Positions 5,805-12,354 of a DNA stretch of 33,396 nucleotides are shown in pieces. Position numbers and translations under genes: made by a program. How positions within the stretch are numbered: the first letter of the stretch is position 1; the number at the start of each line of letters is the position of its first letter. Source of the stretch: a virus; the IMG/VR virus record IMGVR_UViG_3300011258_000481, positions 1-33,396 of that record; one strand, 5' to 3'. The notes beneath the pieces are model-generated. The model saw only the letters and a program-made list of their open reading frames with translations. It was not told the DNA's origin and ran no database searches.

Positions 5805-6283
5805 CTGGGACTTCTCCATCTAATATTACAAGATTTTTGAAGGGCAGTAAATTTACGCCCTCGTCTGCAACTGTAGCAAAATTAGCTTATGTAGCAGGGT
5901 CACATCCCTCGTTATCACGCAACGAAATTACAAAAGCTAATGTAAATTCCGTCACTGTGTACGATACAAAAATGAATCGTTTAGGAGTTATATCAGTGTT
6001 CGGTGTGACAGGTTCAGTTAAGGCTTACAAATTAGATAAAGATTTTTTGTCGTGCGATATGATGGCAAAGGATATTATTGTTGTGCGTGATGACAAAACA
6101 TTTAAAGCAAGTGATGTTGTTGCATTCACACATGATGATGAGATTGTGATCACAAAAGCTACAGATAAACAGTCTTTGTTTATGAGTTGTGATACAAATA
6201 ATATTCTAAATAAAAAAGATATGAAATTGCTGGGTCGTGTCGTCCAGATTATTAAGAACCTCGACGACACTGATATTATTTAG
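5714..6283 (+). CDS. CI-like prophage repressor
   Basis: 189 residues from ATG 5714 (GGAAAG four bases upstream; ATG 5702 is an alternative). The N-terminal 50 residues form an XRE-type HTH (MEEKGWTANKWAVLAGTSPSNITRFLKGSKFTPS). The C-terminal 100 residues follow the shape of a LexA/CI S24 domain (FLSCDMMAKDIIVV, KASDVVAFTHDDEIVITKATD), but the usual SMxP/GDSM serine motif is not clear; a Ser (LSCD) and a Lys (VITK) are present at roughly suitable places. The only rightward gene in the early half, it converges on the 6280 gene with a four-base overlap. It is the probable ligand of the TGCA-N4-TGCA sites. Confidence 0.75.
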   Translation: METFEQRAIRVWMRTVMEEKGWTANKWAVLAGTSPSNITRFLKGSKFTPSSATVAKLAYVAGSHPSLSRNEITKANVNSVTVYDTKMNRLGVISVFGVTGSVKAYKLDKDFLSCDMMAKDIIVVRDDKTFKASDVVAFTHDDEIVITKATDKQSLFMSCDTNNILNKKDMKLLGRVVQIIKNLDDTDII

Positions 6284-6516
6284 ACCCCACGGTTTACAGT
6301 CGCCATGGCATTTCTAACATCTCGAGCCATGCTTCGAAGCTGTTTTGCTTTTTCCGTGTGAGAATAGTCTTCATTGGAAAACTGTTCTTCGTGATACTCA
6401 GCAAGGTTTTCAAGATAAACAATCTCTTTGATGCAAAGTCTTTCAATCGTATTGATTGCTTTGCCGTAAGAGTTTTCAGACGTAATGCTAGGCGCACTGA
6501 TTTGTAGCTCGTCCAT
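6280..6516 (-). CDS. hypothetical helical protein, 78 aa
   Basis: Unrecognised. Start at ATG 6516 is fixed by an excellent AGGAGG six bases upstream; the longer frame to 6627 is rejected. The protein is charged and helical throughout (KAINTIERLCIKEIVYLENLAEYHEEQF, then EKAKQLRSMARDVRNAM), probably a small helical bundle or coiled coil. It overlaps the 90-residue gene before it by 29 bp and is last in the DUF932 operon. Its stop overlaps the repressor stop by four bases on the other strand. Confidence 0.7.
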   Translation of the reverse strand: MDELQISAPSITSENSYGKAINTIERLCIKEIVYLENLAEYHEEQFSNEDYSHTEKAKQLRSMARDVRNAMATVNRGV

Positions 6517-6760
6517 CTTGGACCTCCTGATACTCACTATCTGATAATTGCTCAAACCTACGCATGGCATGCATGATGACATGGTTGTATTCATAAGAGC
6601 CTTCGCCAAAGATTTCGGCTGCGACATTCATGAACTCGTTAGGCCATAATGTATTGCCGAATGCGAGGCCAACTTCAGCAAGGTCAACACGGCTTACTTT
6701 AGCTGGTGATTGCAGAGCATTGAACATGCCCTGCTGTTGTGCGAGATGATTTGGTAACAT
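6488..6760 (-). CDS. hypothetical protein, 90 aa
   Basis: Unrecognised. ATG 6760 is preceded by AACAGGATAGGAACTGAAACCA, a leader block shared with the ERF gene (AACAGGATAGGAA). The middle (SRVDLAEVGLAFGNTLWPNEFMNVAAEIF) looks like packed amphipathic helices; no membrane segment or known motif. Second gene of the leftward operon that starts with the DUF932-like gene, with a 25-base gap before it. Role unknown. Confidence 0.65.
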   Translation of the reverse strand: MLPNHLAQQQGMFNALQSPAKVSRVDLAEVGLAFGNTLWPNEFMNVAAEIFGEGSYEYNHVIMHAMRRFEQLSDSEYQEVQDGRATNQCA

Positions 6761-6785
6761 TGGTTTCAGTTCCTATCCTGTTTGA

Positions 6786-7673
6786 TTAAACGAATGTTAG
6801 TTGCTTGATTGCAGATGCAATCTGGTTCTCTCTCAGTCTGCGAGTGTTTGCAGGTGAGCGAGATTCATTAGTGTGCGTAGCCCATTCGGTCATGGTATTA
6901 TACAGCGCCCACTTGTTCTGCCCGACATGAGCAGAATTGTGTTTCCAACCAGCCATCAATGCATCCAGCCGTTTGAAGTTATATTTCTGTTCGCTTGTGT
7001 TGTTCTTCACATCGCATATGGTTGTCTTGAAGAAACCTTCAGCTACAGGTGATGTGACAGGCATGCCCATCCACTGCTGATATTTTTCTTTTGAATTAAA
7101 GAAAGCATCCAGACCCAACTGTATCTTTGCGGCAGACGCTTCAACATTCACATGAGTGGTATGTTTAGCGACTGTCTTAGCTACAGTGTCAGGTGTTGTG
7201 CATCCATTAAGGCACCATAAACGCAAACCTTGTGCTTGCTGTGCAAACGACCAGCTTCCATCATAGCTATTGTAAAACACAACTTGAAAGTTGATGTGGT
7301 CATTCAACTCTGGTTCAATAACAAGGTCAGGAAAGTTGATAGTGCCGCGCATCTTCGCGCCATTATCAAAGACTTCTATATTGTGGGTGAAGTCTTTTGA
7401 TATGTTGGCAGACGATAGCGCGTCAAACACAGAGTTTACAACGGTGTCGTGCTTGATAGCCTTATACTTAGAGCCATGCACACCGAGCATCTGATTGGTA
7501 TCAGTACGCATGATGCCACGCGCCATTGATTGGGGCACTGAGATAAAGTTATTGTCATCCCCATAAAAATCGTCAGTTAGTAAGTCATCATAGGTTGCCC
7601 ATAGGTCAACAGTTTCAACTGGAAAGTCCCAGTCATTTACAAGCACATCATCTGCTTTAATTAGTCCGTCCAT
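6786..7673 (-). CDS. DUF932-like phage protein
   Basis: 295 residues from ATG 7673, with GGAG six bases upstream; ATGs at 7706 and 7682 are less well placed. The sequence follows the DUF932 (phage/plasmid-related TIGR03299) pattern: SVPQSMARGIMRTDTNQMLGVHGSKYKAIKHDTVVN near the start, then GAKMRGTINFPD, DHINFQVVFYNSYDGSWSFAQ and RLWCLNGC, ending in a helical region with an Asn/Arg-rich segment. The biochemical role of the family is unknown; it is common in phage early regions. A pair of operators lies directly upstream. Confidence 0.85.
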   Translation of the reverse strand: MDGLIKADDVLVNDWDFPVETVDLWATYDDLLTDDFYGDDNNFISVPQSMARGIMRTDTNQMLGVHGSKYKAIKHDTVVNSVFDALSSANISKDFTHNIEVFDNGAKMRGTINFPDLVIEPELNDHINFQVVFYNSYDGSWSFAQQAQGLRLWCLNGCTTPDTVAKTVAKHTTHVNVEASAAKIQLGLDAFFNSKEKYQQWMGMPVTSPVAEGFFKTTICDVKNNTSEQKYNFKRLDALMAGWKHNSAHVGQNKWALYNTMTEWATHTNESRSPANTRRLRENQIASAIKQLTFV

Positions 7674-7701
7674 TTCATTCTCCATTTGTTTAATTACATA
7701 C

Positions 7702-7755
7702 TGCATTATTGCACATATTTGTATCTAAAGAAACAATTGATACTGCATTAGTGCA
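7702..7755 (-). promoter_or_regulatory. paired operator palindromes upstream of the DUF932 operon
   Basis: TGCATTATTGCA (7702-7713) and TGCATTAGTGCA (7744-7755) lie 42 bp apart, both intact TGCA-N4-TGCA. On the leftward strand each is followed by GTAT (TGCAGTAT), as at the lysis promoter (31535-31550). A-rich DNA between them could hold promoter elements, but I cannot choose a clear -35/-10 pair. The location fits repression of the leftward DUF932 operon in the lysogen. Confidence 0.6.
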
Positions 7756-7838
7756 TCTTTTTTTCTACAGCTATGAGCAAAGCCACCGCGAAATACATCT
7801 AGTCGAGGCATGGCAGGTTACAGCTACAAGCACACAAA

Positions 7839-7874
7839 AAGCCGCGATGGACAGGGTGTATCCAATCGCGGCTT
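7839..7874 (-). terminator. rho-independent terminator (leftward)
   Basis: On the leftward strand AAGCCGCGAT (7874-7865) pairs with ATCGCGGCTT (7848-7839), extended by TCC/GGA across a one-base bulge, and is followed directly by TTTTTGTG: a classic intrinsic terminator. It is the second of two that close the transcript of the 7954-8442 gene, and it insulates the DUF932 operator/promoter downstream. Confidence 0.8.
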
Positions 7875-7905
7875 CTCGGGGGAGGAATCTGCTGTTAAGA
7901 AAGAA

Positions 7906-7942
7906 GAGAGTGCAGCCTGGCTTTTAGCTAGGCTCCACTCTC
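7906..7942 (-). terminator. terminator-like hairpin (leftward), first of two
   Basis: GAGAGTG (7906-7912), AGCCT (7914-7918) and GC (7920-7921) pair in order with CACTCTC (7936-7942), AGGCT (7930-7934) and GC (7927-7928), giving 14 pairs with two symmetric mismatches. On the leftward strand a T-rich run TTCTTTCTT follows. It lies just after the stop of the 7954-8442 gene. Confidence 0.65.
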
Positions 7943-7944
7943 GA

Positions 7945-7966
7945 GATGATGGCTTACGCCACCATC
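7945..7966 (-). other. hairpin over the stop codon of the 162-aa gene
   Basis: GATGATGGC (7945-7953) pairs with GCCACCATC (7958-7966) around TTAC with one mismatch. The loop contains the stop codon of the gene ending at 7954. It shares the GGCGTAAGCC core with the hairpin at the exonuclease stop (2662-2681). Confidence 0.4.
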
Positions 7967-8442
7967 TTTGCTTTGCGTTCTTCCAGTAATTTCCGGCGCT
8001 GTTCTGGTGTTTGGGCTGACCGTTTGTTCGACGGTTTAGCTGTGAAGACATCACCTGTTAGTTGAAGGAAGGCTTCTTTAGCTGAAGCTATACGGTTGGT
8101 TATGAATGTTATGTCACATTCAGTCTCGAAGGAACGTTCTTCAATGTCGAGTACAAGGTCTTCATCGTAATGTGGGGAACCAATCACGCTATCGTATTTA
8201 GCTGTCATAAGCTGAACTGACTTGCCAAGTGATGCAAACTGTTGGTCGCTGATGTTAGCGCCTTTGATAGTTGCCAAATCGTCTGTCATTTGAGCAACGT
8301 CTTTTTCTTTCATGCCAAGCATCCACTCCATTTGTTCGACATCTTTGCGAATGATTGTTCTGTAGAGATATGGAGAGTTGTTGTGTGAAAGGGGGATATC
8401 ACATGCGATACCCTGTGCGTATTTGTTTAGCTTCTGTGTCAT
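7954..8442 (-). CDS. hypothetical protein, 162 aa
   Basis: Unrecognised. ATG 8442 has AAGGAAA six bases upstream. The protein is soluble and highly charged; its central part (DVEQMEWMLGMKEKDVAQMTDDLATIKGA and SKSVQLMTAKYD-type segments) suggests long helices, and the C-terminus is a basic tail (RSAQTPEQRRKLLEERKAKMVA) that could bind nucleic acid. It is transcribed alone, leftward, from the structured region at 8475-8596, and closed by two terminators. Its position nearest the late genes, opposite the small terminase, would suit an early or replication function; this is a guess. Confidence 0.7.
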   Translation of the reverse strand: MTQKLNKYAQGIACDIPLSHNNSPYLYRTIIRKDVEQMEWMLGMKEKDVAQMTDDLATIKGANISDQQFASLGKSVQLMTAKYDSVIGSPHYDEDLVLDIEERSFETECDITFITNRIASAKEAFLQLTGDVFTAKPSNKRSAQTPEQRRKLLEERKAKMVA

Positions 8443-8474
8443 ATCAAGTTTCCTTTTGCTATGCGGGAGCCATT

Positions 8475-8596
8475 CCCCCGCGTTAAAAACCCGATCTTCC
8501 TAGCCCAAAGAAACGATATGCAAGGGTGAGCTTGCGAACCGAAGGGGTACCCTTGCAAATGGTTTCGGGCTAGGTAGCTTGAGGGTTTAGCGGGGG
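8475..8596. other. large nested inverted-repeat element (RNA, origin or packaging site)
   Basis: Five nested stems fit one structure: CCCCCGC 8475-8481 with 8590-8596; AAACCC 8487-8492 with 8583-8588; CCTAGCCC 8499-8506 with 8567-8574; GAAAC 8510-8514 with 8562-8566; TGCAAGGGT 8519-8527 with 8549-8557; 35 perfect pairs in all. The outer arm has a competing local partner (GCGGG 8463-8467), so two folds are possible. The element fills the gene-free region 8443-8763 between the early and late halves. Being next to the small terminase suggests a cos/pac site; an origin or a structured RNA is equally open. No coding potential is convincing here. Confidence 0.6.
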
Positions 8597-8683
8597 TGGT
8601 GAGTGCATCGCTAACTTGATTGACACTAGCTAAACACGCACAGGGTAAGAGCATGAGGTAGCCCCCGTCCTGTTAGCGTTGCC

Positions 8684-8721
8684 TTTGTGCGTTGACAGTG
8701 TGATTCTGTGAGTGACATATA
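8684..8721 (+). promoter_or_regulatory. late-type promoter before the terminase gene
   Basis: TTTGTGCGTTG (8684-8694) overlaps a consensus -35 TTGACA (8692-8697); CATATA follows after 18 bases (8716-8721). The same 11-mer recurs at 9773, 11876, 14054 and 17300, and close variants at 26859 and 31521. No TGCA-N4-TGCA site lies here. The small terminase ATG is at 8764. Confidence 0.6.
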
Positions 8722-8763
8722 GGGGGGGAATACAAGGGGGGGTTCTTGAATAGGTATGGATAG

Positions 8764-9141
8764 ATGACTGATATAGCGACGAGGCAACCGACAGCCAAAC
8801 AGAGAGCGTTAGTTGATGCGCTCGTAGCAAATGGCTGTAGCATCACAGAAGCGGCTGGTTTGGCTGGTTATGCCTCGGGTGAAAGCGGGAGAGTGACAGC
8901 CAGCAAGAGTTTGCGGCTGGCTCATGTGCAGGCATATATGATGCAGAGAGTGGCCGAGACTATGGGAGTGAGTGCTACGATAGCCGCCGCCAAGCTCGTG
9001 CAGTTAGCTCGTGGTGCCAAGAGTGAGTATGTGCAACTAGAAGCGAGCAAGGATATCCTAGACAGGGCTGGCTTCAAGGCACCAGAGCGACACATGCACA
9101 TGCATGCTGGCGACATATCTGTGTCCATCGACTTATCGTAA
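8764..9141 (+). CDS. terS: terminase small subunit-like protein
   Basis: 125 residues. The N-terminal part (AKQRALVDALVANGCSITEAAGLAGYAS) is the helix-turn-helix typical of small terminases, which recognise the packaging site; the middle helices (VQAYMMQRVAETMGVSATIAAAKLVQLARGAKSEYVQLEASKDILDRAGF) match the oligomerisation part of this family. First rightward gene of the late half, immediately beside the structured element and a late-type promoter. The large subunit lies far downstream (12532), an unusual separation filled by small virion-associated genes. Confidence 0.75.
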   Translation: MTDIATRQPTAKQRALVDALVANGCSITEAAGLAGYASGESGRVTASKSLRLAHVQAYMMQRVAETMGVSATIAAAKLVQLARGAKSEYVQLEASKDILDRAGFKAPERHMHMHAGDISVSIDLS

Positions 9142-9229
9142 GGGGGTGGGGGCCAAAAACCCAGCTTGCCATGCCCTCGACCCGCCTATCAGTCTTATTT
9201 TTGCCACAAAGGTTCGGTAGCATATTTGC

Positions 9230-9769
9230 ATGAAAAAGATAGCTACCATCATTGTTTGTTTGTCGTTGTTTGTAAGCGTTGGTTTGTATCGCTTAAACGA
9301 GCTAAACAAGATACCTGTGCATGTTGATAATTATTCGACATACAATTTAGCAGAGATATATGTGCTTGGTGTGGTTATGTCTGCCCTCGCTTATCCTTTG
9401 TACCCAGAGATTGCTGTAGAGCATATGTCTCTTTACTCGCAAACAAAGCCAGTAAAGCACAGTAATTTTTTTATGCGCTCAAAGGTCGTTCAGAAAGCTA
9501 TTGAAGATTATAGCAAGCCAGTCATGCTCTCATGGCACAGCAAGGACTATATGATTGGCAATAGCGAAGCTAGGGTAGCGCTTGCATTGAATGGTGCAGT
9601 GCTAACAAAGCATGATGACAATATCTTTATAGATGTTCCAATCAAATACCCACGCAACGCTCTTGTTGAATTGTTTCCTATGGTTAAGGTTCAAGAGGGT
9701 TTGTTCTGGGTGCTTCAGCAAAAGGGCTGGTATCATACTGGCACTATGAGGTGGACCCACACCACCTGA
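9230..9769 (+). CDS. hypothetical membrane-anchored/exported protein, 179 aa
   Basis: Unrecognised. Residues 3-20 (KIATIIVCLSLFVSVGLY) form a signal peptide or N-terminal anchor after two lysines; no lipobox cysteine follows at the right place. The mature part has a second hydrophobic stretch (AEIYVLGVVMSALAYPLYP) and then a soluble strand-rich domain ending in WVLQQKGWYHTGTMRW. It sits alone between the small terminase and the late-type promoter at 9773. That position, and an export signal, fit a prophage-expressed accessory (moron) gene or an envelope-acting phage protein; both are inference. Confidence 0.6.
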   Translation: MKKIATIIVCLSLFVSVGLYRLNELNKIPVHVDNYSTYNLAEIYVLGVVMSALAYPLYPEIAVEHMSLYSQTKPVKHSNFFMRSKVVQKAIEDYSKPVMLSWHSKDYMIGNSEARVALALNGAVLTKHDDNIFIDVPIKYPRNALVELFPMVKVQEGLFWVLQQKGWYHTGTMRWTHTT

Positions 9770-9772
9770 TAG

Positions 9773-9809
9773 TTTGTGCGTTGAACAGTTAGATTCTTTT
9801 CTGCATTTA
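9773..9809 (+). promoter_or_regulatory. late-type promoter with degenerate operator
   Basis: TTTGTGCGTTG (9773-9783) overlaps TTGAAC (9781-9786); CATTTA (9804-9809) lies 17 bases on. TGCATTTATTTG (9802-9813) resembles the operator palindrome but has lost its right half. The predicted transcript start is very near the ATG at 9817. Confidence 0.45.
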
Positions 9810-9816
9810 TTTGCGT

Positions 9817-10809
9817 ATGATTAGTCTAAACAACATGCTCACCCTTTTCACGCAAGGCGGCGCTTTATCAGAGCACTATGCATTTTATTTGCGTGGTATT
9901 TTGAACTCTGTCACCCCTACCTTTATTCGCCCCGATGTAGATAGATTGATAACAGAGAACGAAGTCTCTGGCGAATACATAGAAGCATTACGCATTGTAG
10001 CTGACAGGCTTGCTCCAAACTTACGAGAAGGTGAAACTGTATCGGTTGGATATAAGAATGTTCGTGATGCACTAGGTGATGTTGGTAATTACTACAAAGA
10101 CTTTAACATTGATAGCATGGCTAAGAACATCAATAACACTTTAGGTAAGTTTGATATCACAATGAAAAATGGACAACGTATTGTTGACCATGACGCTTAT
10201 GATTACCCCACTGAATTAGAAAATAGAATTCGCAAGGAAGAGGGGCGTAATGCAAATATAATTGATTACGTTAAGCAAGGTTATGAAATTGCAACAAATG
10301 ATAAAGTGTACCCATCTTTAGGCAAAAAGATTCATTACGGCGCTCATCTTGTAGGTGAGTATTTAATGCCAGATACAGATGATGACAATCTCAAAGTACG
10401 CATTGTTATTCCTGATACGCCTACCGTTATAGCCACTGACTATGACGATGACATTCCAGAAACCGCAAGTAATTTTAGTTTCTTTGGTCCGATGACTACC
10501 TTGCGTAAGTCTATCTTTGATGCCTTTGTTTCTTCAGCCCAAGCATCAACAAACGATAATGTTGACCCAATATTGAAGAATGATTTGTCCACCTTTCGTG
10601 CGCTTCAAGTTGAAGGCAAGTCTCCCTTCCCTATGGATGGCAATGACGAAGAAGGCCGCATGAATGAAAAGCAAAGAGAAATAATGGAGGGTGATGCTTC
10701 TGTTAAGCAACCTTTATCTTCTTTTGGGCAGGCGTTTTCTAAAGCTCGGTCTGATGGATTAGAAACATTTACCTTCAAAGGTAAAGAATACACCACGGAA
10801 ATAGCATGA
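9817..10809 (+). CDS. hypothetical virion-cassette protein, 330 aa
   Basis: Not recognised as a whole. The C-terminus (SSFGQAFSKARSDGLETFTFKGKEYTTEIA) matches a short motif common in marine podovirus structural cassettes, usually at the end of small proteins of unknown role. The body is soluble and acidic with many Asp (PDTDDDNL, TDYDDDIPE), possibly metal-binding, and contains a long helical N-terminal half. Start chosen at ATG 9817; TTG 9811 is in frame two codons earlier, and no ribosome site supports either, so the message may be nearly leaderless. Its stop overlaps the next start by four bases. Confidence 0.65.
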   Translation: MISLNNMLTLFTQGGALSEHYAFYLRGILNSVTPTFIRPDVDRLITENEVSGEYIEALRIVADRLAPNLREGETVSVGYKNVRDALGDVGNYYKDFNIDSMAKNINNTLGKFDITMKNGQRIVDHDAYDYPTELENRIRKEEGRNANIIDYVKQGYEIATNDKVYPSLGKKIHYGAHLVGEYLMPDTDDDNLKVRIVIPDTPTVIATDYDDDIPETASNFSFFGPMTTLRKSIFDAFVSSAQASTNDNVDPILKNDLSTFRALQVEGKSPFPMDGNDEEGRMNEKQREIMEGDASVKQPLSSFGQAFSKARSDGLETFTFKGKEYTTEIA

Positions 10810-11147
10810 GTAAGACACCAGCATGGACACGCAAGGCAGGAAAGAACCCATCAGGCGGGTTGAACGCCAAAGGGCGCGCATCGTACCGCACCAAGTCTGG
10901 CAAGAAGGGCAACCTCAAAGCGCCAGTCAAGGGCGGGGCAGACACACCGCAGAAGCTACGCCGCAAGGGGAGTTTTCTTGTTCGCATGGGGTCAGCCAAA
11001 GGTCCTCTAAAGGACGAGAAGGGCAGACCTACCAGACTGAAGAAATCATTAATAGCATGGGGTCACTCTGGTGATAAATCCTCTGCTGTAGCCAAGGGCA
11101 GACGATTACTTGCTCGTTATCAAGCCGCCAAGAAAAGGAAGAAGTAA
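10806..11147 (+). CDS. DUF6321-like basic protein
   Basis: 113 residues, very rich in Lys, Arg and Gly. The blocks AWTRKAGKNPSGGLNAKGRASY and LRRKGSFLVRMGSAKGPLKDEKGRPTRLKKSLIAWG are what I know as DUF6321, found in many marine phages beside structural genes. Function unknown; the charge suggests DNA or RNA binding within or around the capsid. It overlaps the genes on both sides by one to four bases, so it is part of a tightly coupled late operon. Confidence 0.8.
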   Translation: MSKTPAWTRKAGKNPSGGLNAKGRASYRTKSGKKGNLKAPVKGGADTPQKLRRKGSFLVRMGSAKGPLKDEKGRPTRLKKSLIAWGHSGDKSSAVAKGRRLLARYQAAKKRKK

Positions 11148-11374
11148 TGGCTGAAGAAAACATATCTAAAAAAGACTTTATCAAAAGAATGATAATGGCA
11201 AGCCCTGCTTACAAAGCACAGCAGAAAAAGAAAAAAGCTGCCGAGCCTGTTTCAAAAGATAAAGAAAAGATTGTTCGCCGTAAGAAGGAAGCACCTAAAC
11301 AACCAACCCTTCTTTCCAGAAACAATAAGTCTCGCCGTGGTGGGCGTGGCGCTCGTTCACTTCTAAAAGGATAA
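11147..11374 (+). CDS. small lysine-rich protein, 75 aa
   Basis: Unrecognised. The sequence is dominated by Lys/Arg (KAQQKKKKAAEPVSKDKEKIVRRKKE) and ends in NKSRRGGRGARSLLKG; the last block resembles the GxxSLLxGG ends of small podovirus portal-neighbour proteins such as the one at 14115-14366. Its ATG overlaps the upstream stop (TAATG). Probably disordered and nucleic-acid binding. Confidence 0.65.
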   Translation: MAEENISKKDFIKRMIMASPAYKAQQKKKKAAEPVSKDKEKIVRRKKEAPKQPTLLSRNNKSRRGGRGARSLLKG

Positions 11375-11378
11375 TGAT

Positions 11379-11504
11379 ATGCCGCAAGTAGGTAAGAAGA
11401 AGTTTCCATATACAGCCAAAGGCAAGGCCGCCGCTAAGAAAGCCGCCGCTAAAAAGCCAGCCGCAAATCAACCCGCCAAAGGGAAATACTCAAGAGGATA
11501 CTAA
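11379..11504 (+). CDS. small basic protein, 41 aa
   Basis: Starts MPQVGKKKFPYTAKGKAAAK and continues with Ala/Lys repeats to KGKYSRGY. I recognise the VGKKKFPYTAKG opening from tiny proteins in marine podovirus virion cassettes; their role is unknown. It follows the previous gene after a four-base gap and precedes the next by three bases. Confidence 0.7.
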   Translation: MPQVGKKKFPYTAKGKAAAKKAAAKKPAANQPAKGKYSRGY

Positions 11505-11507
11505 GTC

Positions 11508-11948
11508 ATGTTAGCAGAGCTTGCCGCAATCAATGCGGCGTTCGCAATCATAAAGCAAACGGTTGCGAATGGCTCTGACTTAGCAAAAGCAGGGGGCGCT
11601 ATTGGTGACTTTGTATCTGCAAAAGACACACTCGAATCCCGTCATAGAAAAAAGAAAGCCTCACCTTTTGGTGATGAGCTTCAAGAATTTTTGGCACTGG
11701 ACGAAGTGAAGCGTAAAGAAGATGAGCTACGCTCTTATATGAATTTGTATGGGCGCGCGGGCATCTGGAATGATTGGGTCAAGTTCCAAGGACAAGCCCG
11801 CGTTGCCCGCCAGAAAGCACAAGAGAAAGCCAAGCGTAGACGCGCTCACTTAATAGAAACAATCGGCATTGCCTCTTTGTGCGTTGCCTTCATTTGTTTG
11901 TTCTGTGCATTTGCATATTGGATAGCACTAAAGAAAAGGTGGCTGTAA
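11508..11948 (+). CDS. small membrane protein, 146 aa
   Basis: The N-terminal half (LAELAAINAAFAIIKQTVANGSDLAKAGGAIGDFVSAKD) is a helical block found in many marine phage structural clusters. The middle is charged and helical, and residues 118-140 (TIGIASLCVAFICLFCAFAYWIAL) form one transmembrane segment followed by KKRWL. It could be a membrane-associated lysis or DNA-ejection factor, but no function is known to me. TAA overlaps the next ATG. An exact copy of the late promoter 11-mer lies inside it at 11876-11886. Confidence 0.7.
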   Translation: MLAELAAINAAFAIIKQTVANGSDLAKAGGAIGDFVSAKDTLESRHRKKKASPFGDELQEFLALDEVKRKEDELRSYMNLYGRAGIWNDWVKFQGQARVARQKAQEKAKRRRAHLIETIGIASLCVAFICLFCAFAYWIALKKRWL

Positions 11949-12112
11949 TGGCAGTAAATGCGGCTGGTAACTATACCAAACCTACAATGCGTAAAGCATT
12001 ATTCAATCGTATTAAGGCTGGGAATAAAGGTGGTAGCTCTGGTCAATGGTCAGCGCGTAAAGCGCAGATGCTTGCCAAAGCGTATAAGGCTAAAGGTGGC
12101 GGCTACCGATGA
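11948..12112 (+). CDS. small basic protein, 54 aa
   Basis: ATG 11948 overlaps the upstream TAA (TAATG). The product MAVNAAGNYTKPTMRKALFN and its KGGSSGQWSARKAQMLAKAY segment are a type repeatedly seen between marine podovirus terminase and structural genes; role unknown. Basic and Gly-rich, ending GGGYR. The frame can be extended to 11879, but that would overlap the membrane segment of the previous gene and is rejected. Confidence 0.75.
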   Translation: MAVNAAGNYTKPTMRKALFNRIKAGNKGGSSGQWSARKAQMLAKAYKAKGGGYR

Positions 12113-12354
12113 AACCTTCACAGCGTTCATTGCGTAATTGGACAAAGCAGAAGTGGCGTACCAAGTCTGGCAAGCCCAGCACACAAGGCCCAAAGGCTAC
12201 AGGTGAGCGATATCTGCCAGAAGCCGCTATTAAATCCCTCTCCTCTTCTGAATATGCCGCATCAACAGCCGCAAAACGCAAAGCTATTCGTGCAGGCAAA
12301 CAACATTCCAAGCAACCCAAATCAATTGCAAAGAAGACAAAAGCACACAGATGA
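12109..12354 (+). CDS. DUF5872-like basic protein
   Basis: 81 residues: PSQRSLRNWTKQKWRTKSGK, then TGERYLPEAAIKSLSSSEYAASTAAKRKAIRAGKQ and KQPKSIAKKTKAHR. I recall this arrangement as DUF5872, present in many environmental phages and giant-virus sequences, function unknown. Strongly basic, with a helical core. It overlaps both neighbours by four bases. Confidence 0.75.
   Translation: MKPSQRSLRNWTKQKWRTKSGKPSTQGPKATGERYLPEAAIKSLSSSEYAASTAAKRKAIRAGKQHSKQPKSIAKKTKAHR

Noticed and set aside
7709-7927. Rightward ORF between the DUF932 operon and the 162-aa gene
   Set aside because: It lies across operators and two terminator hairpins and has no ribosome site.
8439-8830. Leftward ORFs in the structured region
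   Set aside because: No ribosome sites, no recognisable protein, and the sequence is explained by the nested inverted repeats and the terminase start.
11876-11913. Exact late-promoter 11-mer inside the membrane-protein gene
   Set aside because: Kept in the motif count but not annotated as a promoter: it lies in the codons of the transmembrane segment, the -10 is poor (CATTTG), and no module starts soon after.
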